A stretch of DNA of 64,000 nucleotides, from NCBI GenBank assembly GCA_034926635.1, contig JAYFQX010000010.1, positions 124,001 to 188,000 on the forward strand. The letters are read 5' to 3'. Made by a program: the position numbers and the translations under genes. The notes beneath the pieces were generated by a model, which saw only the letters and a program-made list of their open reading frames with translations, was not told the origin of the DNA and searched no databases. This document shows, piece by piece, positions 57,806-64,000 of this stretch (position 1 is the first letter of the stretch; the number at the start of each line of letters is the position of its first letter). Source of the stretch: Christensenella sp034926635 (GTDB taxonomy: Bacteria > Bacillota > Clostridia > Christensenellales > Christensenellaceae).

Positions 57806-58600
57806 ATGGGTTTAAGAATTGCACCGCTTTTCAGTGGCTCTAAAGGAAACTGTATTTACCTCGGCACTGAAACCTCTAAGGTTTTGGTAGACGCGGGTTA
57901 TTCGTGCACGCGCATTGAGGCAGAGCTTAAAAAAGTAGAGCAACAGATGAGCGAGATCGACGGGATCTTGGTCACACACGAGCATAGCGATCATATTGCG
58001 GGCGTGGGCGTGGTATCACGCAAATATGATATCCCGGTTTATGCCAACCAACAAACATGGGAGGAAATGGAAAAACGGATTGGGGAAGTTTCTTCTAAAA
58101 ATATTCGCGTAATTGACGAAGAGGATTTTTATATTAAAGACCTTTGTATCCAGCCTTATGAAATTTCTCATGACGCAGTTCGACCGTTTGGGTACAGCGT
58201 TACAGCCTGCGGGAAAAAGATCAGTATTATGACAGACCTTGGGAAGGTGACGGAAAAGGTCATGAAGCAAGCATGTGGTTCTTCTATTGTTCTGCTGGAA
58301 TCCAACCATGATATTGAAATGCTGAAATGTGGACCATATCCGTATTATTTAAAGAGGCGCATTCTGTCCGGGAGCGGACATTTATCTAACGATGACGCGG
58401 CGTCCGTTGCATATCAGTTGGCGGCGTCCGGCGTACGCGGAATTTTGCTGGGGCATCTTTCCGAAAAAAATAATTTTTATGAACTTGCATATGAAACAGT
58501 TTGTAGTTTCTTGCAGCAGAACGGCGTTACCATTGGCAAACATGTGGCCGTCGCCATGGCGCGGCGCGAAGGGGTGACCGGGATTTATGCCGCCGTATAA
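57806..58600 (+). CDS. walJ: MBL-fold metallohydrolase (WalJ/YycJ family)
   Basis: A 264-residue metallo-beta-lactamase-fold enzyme. The metal-binding HxHxDH is in LVTHEHSDHIAG (about residue 58), with further ligands in ISHDAVRPFGY, IMTDLGK and SGHLSNDDAAS. It matches YycJ/WalJ, a 5'-3' exonuclease-like protein that in Bacillus is encoded beside walKR and rlmH. Here rlmH follows but walKR are absent. The ATG at 57806 gives the family N-terminus MGLRIAPLFSGSKGN; an in-frame TTG at 57779 would be leaderless given the promoter. Confidence 0.88.
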   Translation: MGLRIAPLFSGSKGNCIYLGTETSKVLVDAGYSCTRIEAELKKVEQQMSEIDGILVTHEHSDHIAGVGVVSRKYDIPVYANQQTWEEMEKRIGEVSSKNIRVIDEEDFYIKDLCIQPYEISHDAVRPFGYSVTACGKKISIMTDLGKVTEKVMKQACGSSIVLLESNHDIEMLKCGPYPYYLKRRILSGSGHLSNDDAASVAYQLAASGVRGILLGHLSEKNNFYELAYETVCSFLQQNGVTIGKHVAVAMARREGVTGIYAAV

Positions 58601-58603
58601 AAA

Positions 58604-59080
58604 ATGCTGAAGTTAAAAATAATTTGCGTAGGAAAATTAAAAGAAGATTTTTATATCAAGGCGCAGAGTGAGTATGCCAAAATGCTGCGGCGTTTTTGTG
58701 AGCTTTTTATAGAAGAGCTCCCTGATGAACCGCTTACCGGCGTAAAAGGGGAAAAAGCGCAGCACGCGGTAAAAGACGCGGAAGGCGCACGCATTCTTAC
58801 AAAGTGCGAAGGCTATGTCATCGCGTGTGATGTGCGCGGAAAAACCTTTTCTTCCGAAGACTTTGCAGAGAAATTAGACACGCTGATGACAGGGGGCACC
58901 AGTACGATCAGCTTTGTAATCGGCGGGTCGATCGGTCTTTCGGATGAAGTGCTTGCACGGGCTGATATGCGCCTTTCGATCTCCAAAATGACATTGCCGC
59001 ACAGGCTGTTCCGCGTTGTATTGTTAGAACAAATTTTTCGAGCGTTTAAAATCATGAATCATGAAACCTATCATAAATAA
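58604..59080 (+). CDS. rlmH: 23S rRNA (pseudouridine-1915-N3)-methyltransferase
   Basis: A 158-residue SPOUT methyltransferase that modifies helix 69 of 23S rRNA on the assembled ribosome. Signature segments are IICVGKLKEDFY at the start, FVIGGSIGLSDEV (SAM-binding knot) and the C-terminal LPHRLFRVVLLEQIFRAFKI followed by ETYHK. It begins three bases after the walJ-like stop, the same order as in many Firmicutes. Confidence 0.97.
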   Translation: MLKLKIICVGKLKEDFYIKAQSEYAKMLRRFCELFIEELPDEPLTGVKGEKAQHAVKDAEGARILTKCEGYVIACDVRGKTFSSEDFAEKLDTLMTGGTSTISFVIGGSIGLSDEVLARADMRLSISKMTLPHRLFRVVLLEQIFRAFKIMNHETYHK

Positions 59081-59108
59081 ATGCGTCCTTGCATAAAAAT
59101 ACTCTGTG

Positions 59109-59144
59109 TTGCCGTACAGTGTCATGTGTGTGCGGTAATTTTTT
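59109..59144 (+). terminator. Terminator after rlmH
   Basis: TTGCCGTACA pairs (with wobble pairs) with TGTGTGCGGTAA and runs into TTTTTT. Confidence 0.55.
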
Positions 59145-59227
59145 ATACGCTTTTTATCTGCAGACATTCCTGAAAGGATAAAAAAAGTTAATAAAAATTA
59201 TTATTTCTTATTTTTACTTATGAATTA

Positions 59228-59256
59228 TTGTATTTTTTAATTTGCGTTGTTATACT
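59228..59256 (+). promoter_or_regulatory. Promoter of the glycyl radical enzyme gene
   Basis: -35 TTGTAT (59228-59233), 17-base spacer, -10 TATACT (59251-59256). It leaves a 5' leader of about 110 bases before the ATG at 59374, in which I see no known riboswitch. Confidence 0.65.
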
Positions 59257-59373
59257 GAGAGTACAGCATATCTTTTATAGCGGATTCAAAATCATAATTT
59301 TTGTAAAAGTAATCGAAAGATAACGGAATACCCTAAGCATGGAGAAAAGCTAAAATTTTCAGGAGACGGGATT

Positions 59374-61809
59374 ATGGAAAAGATACAAAAAAGACGGGTT
59401 TATCGGCTCACACCAAACACTGCGGATGTTTTATCAAAAGACAGCGAGACTTATAAACGTATACAAAAGCAAAGGAAGTCCATGATTGATACTGTTCCGC
59501 ATGTCTGCATTGAGCGTGCGCGCATTATGACGCAGGCTTATAAACAGATGGAACATCTGCCTATATTGATGCGTCGTGCAAAAGCATTTGATGCGGTTTT
59601 GAGGCAGATGAGTATTTTTATTTTAGAAGAGGAACGAATTGCCGGACATCAATCCTCCATGCGCCGCAGCGCGCCGCTTTTTCCGGAATTTGCCGTAGAG
59701 TGGATCAAAGACGAAATAGACCTCTTTGAGACGCGTCCGCAGGATAAATTTGTATTTCCGGAAGAATCGAAAAAAGAGTTTTTGGAAGAAATATACCCAT
59801 ATTGGAAGGGTAGGACGCTGGAAGATAATGTGTTTGCGTTTATGACGGATGACATCCGTTTGCTGCGTTTTGATTCCGGACTGTTTACGCTGGGGATTCA
59901 TGAAAGCGGCGGTTTTGGGCATTTGATGTTCGATTATAACAAAGTACTGACCCTGGGGTTTGACGGGATTAAAAAACAAATACAGGGATATCAAGACGAA
60001 TTAAAACCATATGAACCGGAATCTATGAAGAAAAAACTTTTTTATGACTCCTGCCTTGTTATTTGCGATGCAGTCATTGCATTTGCGCACCGATATGCGG
60101 CGCTTGCAAAAGAAATGGCCGACCGGGAAACCGATGACACACGCAAAAGGGAGTTATTGCAGATGTCGCAGAATTGTGCGCGCGTTCCGGAATTTCCGGC
60201 AAGAAGTTTTTATGAAGCACTGCAAAGTTTTTGGTTCGTGCAGATAATACCGCAAATTTATGATAATGGGGTTTCGATCTCGCCCGGGCGTTTTGACCAA
60301 TACATGTATCCGTTTTATGAAAGGGATATTCTGGACGGAAGGCTTTCCCGAGAAGAAGCGCAGGGGCTTCTGGAATCAGTATGGATCAAATTTACAGAAC
60401 CGATTAAACTATATAATAAAGCGGATGCTGCGTTTTTTGCGGGATATCCCATGGGGCAGAACCTGATCGTCGGGGGACAAGATGAGCTTGGCTATGATGC
60501 CACGAACGACCTTTCGTACCGTTGTTTGGAGGCGCACCGTCATATTCTTTTGGCGCAGCCCAATTTTTCTGTTCGTCTGCATAACATGTCTCCTCAGGAA
60601 TTTAAAATCAAAGTAATCGAAACGGTGAAATGCGGCAGCGGCATGCCACAGATGGTCAGCGATGAAATTTTTATTCCTGCATTAATGAAATTAGGTGTAA
60701 CGCTGAAAGAAGCGCGAAACTATGCGTTGATCGGGTGCGTGGAAGCAGCGCCGCTTCATACATGGGGACGTTATAACGGCGGGTATATCAACTTAGTTAA
60801 GATGGTAGAGCTGGCGCTTAACAACGGTGTTTGCATGGTGAGCGGAAAACAGGTTTCGGTTCGGTCGGGAGAAGCGACGAATTTTAAGAATTTTGATGAT
60901 CTGCTTGAAGCCTATCGCAAACAGGTGGAATACTGCACGCAACGGCTTGTAACGTGGAACAACTATGTGGATATGGTTCATGAAGAGCATATGCCGACAC
61001 CCTTTACGTCGATGCTGATCGATGACTGCATTGCAAACGGGAAGGATGTTACATCAGGGGGCGCACGTTATAACTGGACAGGACCGTCCGGTATTGGGAT
61101 CGCAAATGCAGGAGATTCTTTATATGCGGTGAAAAAAGCGGTGTTTGATGAAAAAATTTTGACGATGGGTGAGCTTTTGGAGCTTTTGAGAAGTGATTTT
61201 AAAGGACATGAAGATACCCGGTTGTTTTTGTGGAATAAGATAGAGAAATACGGAAATGATCAAAGCGAAGCGGACGATATTACGAAACTGGCAGTAGATA
61301 TGTTTTTGGATGAACTGGAGAAATATAATTGTTATCGAAATGGTCCGTTTGTCGCGTCTTTGCTGCCTGTTTCCTCCTATGTTGCTTTTGGATGGAGCAC
61401 CGGCGCAACGCCGGATGGGCGGCATGCCCGGCAACCGATTGCTGATGGCATTTCGCCGCAAAACGGCGTAGATATCAGTGGACCGACAGCGGCAGCAAAA
61501 TCGGTTGCACACATTGATCACGTTCGCTGTGCAAACGGGATTATTTTTAATCAGAAATATAATGTAGAGACATTGAAAGGCGAAGATGCCGAAAAGAAAA
61601 TGGTGGATTATATTACCACATATAATACACTTGGGGGAGCCCATATTCAATTGAATGTGATCGATTCACAAACTTTACGCGATGCGAAAGCAAATCCGGA
61701 GAAATATCGTGGACTTGTTGTGCGTGTGGCGGGGTATAGCGCGTTTTTCAATGAGCTTGCAGAAGAAATTCAGGATAGTATTATCGAGCGTACGGAGCAT
61801 TGTATCTAG
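59374..61809 (+). CDS. Glycyl radical enzyme of the dehydratase type
   Basis: An 811-residue oxygen-sensitive radical enzyme of the pyruvate-formate-lyase superfamily. The active-site cysteine is in YALIGCVEAAPLHTWGRYNGG, where Cys plus Glu (GCVE) marks the eliminase/dehydratase branch (choline lyase, glycerol, propanediol, hydroxyproline) rather than PFL. The glycyl radical site is RVAGYSAFFNEL near the C-terminus. GCVE is followed by Ala where glycerol dehydratase and CutC have Pro, so the substrate is open. The radical-SAM activating enzyme usually encoded beside it is not present on either side. AGGAGACGGG precedes the ATG. The gene stands alone with its own promoter. Confidence 0.9.
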   Translation: MEKIQKRRVYRLTPNTADVLSKDSETYKRIQKQRKSMIDTVPHVCIERARIMTQAYKQMEHLPILMRRAKAFDAVLRQMSIFILEEERIAGHQSSMRRSAPLFPEFAVEWIKDEIDLFETRPQDKFVFPEESKKEFLEEIYPYWKGRTLEDNVFAFMTDDIRLLRFDSGLFTLGIHESGGFGHLMFDYNKVLTLGFDGIKKQIQGYQDELKPYEPESMKKKLFYDSCLVICDAVIAFAHRYAALAKEMADRETDDTRKRELLQMSQNCARVPEFPARSFYEALQSFWFVQIIPQIYDNGVSISPGRFDQYMYPFYERDILDGRLSREEAQGLLESVWIKFTEPIKLYNKADAAFFAGYPMGQNLIVGGQDELGYDATNDLSYRCLEAHRHILLAQPNFSVRLHNMSPQEFKIKVIETVKCGSGMPQMVSDEIFIPALMKLGVTLKEARNYALIGCVEAAPLHTWGRYNGGYINLVKMVELALNNGVCMVSGKQVSVRSGEATNFKNFDDLLEAYRKQVEYCTQRLVTWNNYVDMVHEEHMPTPFTSMLIDDCIANGKDVTSGGARYNWTGPSGIGIANAGDSLYAVKKAVFDEKILTMGELLELLRSDFKGHEDTRLFLWNKIEKYGNDQSEADDITKLAVDMFLDELEKYNCYRNGPFVASLLPVSSYVAFGWSTGATPDGRHARQPIADGISPQNGVDISGPTAAAKSVAHIDHVRCANGIIFNQKYNVETLKGEDAEKKMVDYITTYNTLGGAHIQLNVIDSQTLRDAKANPEKYRGLVVRVAGYSAFFNELAEEIQDSIIERTEHCI

Positions 61810-61845
61810 GATACGGGCAATGGTGGGGCTTTTTTCATTTTGTGA

Positions 61846-61874
61846 GGCGACGGTAAGGAGTATATACCGTCGCC
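61846..61874 (+). terminator. Hairpin after the glycyl radical enzyme gene
   Basis: GGCGACGGTA pairs perfectly with TACCGTCGCC around nine bases and is followed by CTTCCTTTT. A terminator with a weak T run is the likely reading. Confidence 0.5.
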
Positions 61875-62000
61875 CTTCCTTTTGGCATACAAAAATTTTA
61901 CTCTTCGAATATTGCAAAAAACGGCGGTTGGAGACGCTGTTATTTGTGTTCACAAATTGTTTGGCCGTCTATCGGGGGTTGATCAACAAGAAATAATAAA

Positions 62001-62220
62001 ATGAACCGACAGGCAGATTACGGACATGAAAACGTGGACGAATTGATGGTGGATATCAAGGCGTGGGTCATCGACACACAAAAAGAAGCGGTCACTTCTA
62101 TCTATGATTTGGCGCAGATCAGCGAATATCCGAAAAGTGTCATCGAAATATTATCAAAACAGCGATTTCGCGCATTATGAGGAATATGCCTCGCTTATTT
62201 CTTTTGTCGGAGGATATTGA
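62001..62220 (+). pseudogene. Short, probably frameshifted ORF
   Basis: ATG at 62001 opens 59 codons (MNRQADYGHENVDELMVD, then ...YPKSVIEILSKQ) ending at 62180. Near 62157, at TCAAAACAGC, an added A would continue the frame as NSDFAHYEEYASLISFVGGY to a stop at 62219, giving a coherent protein of about 72 residues. No ribosome site precedes the ATG. It may be the remnant of a longer gene or may contain a sequencing error. I do not recognise the family. Confidence 0.3.
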
Positions 62221-62332
62221 AGAGGATGTAAATCATTTTGACGAATAATCTTACAGAGAATGGCTGTTAATACTTTCGGATTTGAGTTTATAAGATAGAA
62301 TCGTGAAATAAAAATAAAGGGTGGAGACGGCG

Positions 62333-64000
62333 ATGAAAAGAGCATTAAGCGTTATTCTGACGATTGTCCTTTGCATCAGTATTATTCCTGCAGAAAGCTT
62401 TGCACAACCAGAGATGGGAGAAATTTCCGAAGCGGCTGTAGCACAAGAAGGTGATGGAAACGAGGTCGCGGAAGTAACACCGGAAGTGAGCGCGGCGTTG
62501 CCGAACGAGACGCAAGCGCCTACGACGCAGGCGGCTTTGCCCACAAACGAAGCTGCGGAAGCGACACCGGGAGCGAGTCCGTCTCCCGAGACTTCGCCAA
62601 CAGCCCCGGCGGAAGGAGAACCTCTTGAAACTGCGGAAGAAGAGATCCCGGATTTCTCGCCGCTGGGTGAGCCGCTGACAAAGAGCGGAGGGGAGGCATC
62701 TCTGCTTTCCGTGCCGAGCTCTCCGGCATTTTCGCTGGGAGGAAAGCCGGGAGATTATCTGTATCTGATTTATGACAGAGGGGATACCGGAGTCTCCCAT
62801 AGGAATCAGGCAACGCTTGAGGTGTTTAAAGACGATCTCGCGGGTGCGGGGAGCTGGCAGAATCAATATTATGATAACAATTCTTCCGGGGTATCAATTT
62901 ATTATACGATCAACGGTGTGCCTAGGCATTATGTGACGCCGTATTTCAGCACATGGGCAGCGAGCGCGGGCACAAAGCTCCTGGACGCAGATGCCGTGGT
63001 GACAAAGCCGGATTCTAACACGATCAGTGTCAAATGGGTTAAGCCGGAATTTACATTTGAGATGCGTTACATCTATCGTTCGGGATCGCTGTCTTTTCAA
63101 CGAGAATACTATCTTACCAATACCAGCGGTCTTCAAATGACCAATATTAAGCTTGTTTATGGCGGCGATACTTATTTCGGCGGAAATGATTATGGTTATT
63201 CCTACTGGAATTCCGACCTGAACATGGTATATATCAGGTCGTCCGGGACAGGCTCGACTTTTATGGGGCTTTCGGGGAATTCTTCCAGCCCTGCGAGCGC
63301 ATATTTTGGCGGGGCATATAATGCGGGCGCAGCATACGCAGACCAGGCGGCATTGCCAAACACTGTAACGTCCGCAAATACAGACCAAAGTTATTACCTG
63401 CAATGGAACAGACAATATATCAACAATGGGGAAGTGTTTTCCCCTTCCGCTACCGAACGCTATTCTATCGGCGGAGCGATGCAGCTGATAAGCCCCCAAA
63501 ATCAGACGATTGCGCAGCCATCCTCGCCTCAGACGATTACCTATACTTTTCTTGCTGCTAACGTAGATGTTGCACAGACGCAGTGTACCTTTGCGGCGAC
63601 ATCGTCGCGGGGCTACGCTGTGCAGGTTACTCCGTTAAACAGCGCTATTGCGGCAAACGGACAAAAGCAGATCACGGTCAGCGTCACGATCCCCGCAGGA
63701 GCGGCGCTGGGGGATGATAAAATTACCGTGGTGGCAACGGTTGCCGCCACGGGCGCGACCAGTACCGCGTACGCCATTACTACAATCACCGCGCCTCCGG
63801 ATACGACACCGCCGGTCATCAGCAATGTCACTTATCAAAAAAACACTACATGGGTCAAAACAAATGAAACGGTTAGCTTTAATGTGACGGATAATGTGGC
63901 GGTGGATCAGTCATCCGTGAAGGTGATTGGCCCCGGCGGAGCGGCAGTCGCCGTTACAAAGGGAGCCGGCAACAGTTATAGCTTTGTTGCAACGGCAGGC
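62333..64000 (+). CDS. Large secreted surface protein with Ig-like domain (3' end outside window)
   Basis: The frame is open from the ATG at 62333 to the right edge (556 codons). The signal peptide is MKRALSVILTIVLCISIIPA, with cleavage near SFA. Residues about 28-140 are a low-complexity Ala/Pro/Glu/Thr linker. Then comes a beta-rich domain of about 230 residues (SLGGKPGDYLYLIYD to ERYSIGGAMQL) that I do not recognise. A domain with invasin-like or CARDB-like character follows (about 385-480), and an Ig-like repeat opens with DTTPPVISNVTY and SFNVTDNVAVD, typical of bacterial adhesins. GGGTGGAG precedes the ATG. Cell-wall anchoring would lie outside the window. Confidence 0.8.
   Translation, partial: MKRALSVILTIVLCISIIPAESFAQPEMGEISEAAVAQEGDGNEVAEVTPEVSAALPNETQAPTTQAALPTNEAAEATPGASPSPETSPTAPAEGEPLETAEEEIPDFSPLGEPLTKSGGEASLLSVPSSPAFSLGGKPGDYLYLIYDRGDTGVSHRNQATLEVFKDDLAGAGSWQNQYYDNNSSGVSIYYTINGVPRHYVTPYFSTWAASAGTKLLDADAVVTKPDSNTISVKWVKPEFTFEMRYIYRSGSLSFQREYYLTNTSGLQMTNIKLVYGGDTYFGGNDYGYSYWNSDLNMVYIRSSGTGSTFMGLSGNSSSPASAYFGGAYNAGAAYADQAALPNTVTSANTDQSYYLQWNRQYINNGEVFSPSATERYSIGGAMQLISPQNQTIAQPSSPQTITYTFLAANVDVAQTQCTFAATSSRGYAVQVTPLNSAIAANGQKQITVSVTIPAGAALGDDKITVVATVAATGATSTAYAITTITAPPDTTPPVISNVTYQKNTTWVKTNETVSFNVTDNVAVDQSSVKVIGPGGAAVAVTKGAGNSYSFVATAG

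Larger units (their letters stand above)
61810..62332. other. Gene-poor stretch with hairpin and degraded ORF
   Basis: After the glycyl radical gene comes a GC-rich hairpin (61846-61874), then AT-rich sequence, then a short frame at 62001 that appears interrupted, then the leader of the surface-protein gene. No intact gene of normal size is visible on either strand. Confidence 0.5.

Noticed and set aside
1..64000. CRISPR arrays, prophage and insertion sequences
   Set aside because: No regularly spaced repeats, transposase motifs, integrase or phage structural genes were seen on either strand.

Overview
The window reads as ordinary chromosome of an anaerobic, Gram-positive bacterium of the Clostridia type. 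This rests on the whiA-rapZ-crh/hprK cluster, a T-box leader, a TRAP (MtrB) homologue, an NfnAB-type bifurcating transhydrogenase, two rubrerythrins, a PerR-like regulator and a glycyl radical enzyme. The species cannot be named from the sequence. I see no rRNA, tRNA, CRISPR array, prophage or insertion sequence. The leftmost gene (threonine synthase) and the rightmost (a secreted surface protein) are cut by the window edges.

Layout. 1-7.6 kb (+): thrC end, trpS, a DUF5685 protein, a J-domain protein, a membrane protein, then an FHA / SEDS glycosyltransferase / PBP2 cell-wall cluster. 7.7-10.5 kb (+): a DUF2975/XRE pair behind a repeated operator, then uvrC. 10.6-16.1 kb (-): crh-like, whiA, rapZ, a PHP phosphoesterase, murB, hprK and a HAD phosphatase, with short gaps or stop/start overlaps. 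16.2-25.4 kb (+): dnaE, mtrB, pfkA, an AraM/AraL-like pair, a deoxyinosine glycosylase and two membrane proteins. 25.4-29.9 kb (-): a beta-propeller protein, a gene-free stretch with DnaA boxes, and nfnAB. 30-38 kb: MATE pump with TetR, ferritin, a secreted 5'-nucleotidase-like protein, NUDIX, and a CzrA-like/P-type ATPase metal-resistance pair. 38-46.9 kb (-): small membrane protein, cobT behind T-box-controlled glyS, an iron alcohol dehydrogenase, HxlR, a small-RNA region, htrA and an aldehyde dehydrogenase. 47-62 kb: peroxide defence (reverse rubrerythrin; perR-rubrerythrin-rubredoxin/FMN fusion), sugar kinase, exonuclease III, phosphate transport, MsrAB, walJ-like, rlmH and a glycyl radical enzyme. 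62.3 kb onward: the surface protein.

The most unusual signal is at 43.2-45.3 kb. The htrA promoter and two promoters just downstream of htrA share one architecture: direct GTGAA/TTGAAC-type repeats exactly 11 bp apart, ending 9 bp from a TATG(A/C)T -10 box. The two downstream promoters drive no normal gene. They lead into short transcripts with a shared GGAGGAARTGCCTAT block and a terminator or strong stem. This looks like an undescribed two-component regulon of htrA plus small RNAs or micropeptides, similar in plan to the streptococcal CiaR regulon.

Other points: a very short T-box leader on glyS-cobT, a DnaA-box cluster away from dnaA, a TRAP homologue lacking one RNA-binding arginine, a nucleotidase-like protein with two altered metal ligands, and probable leaderless mRNAs for uvrC and the DUF5685 gene.
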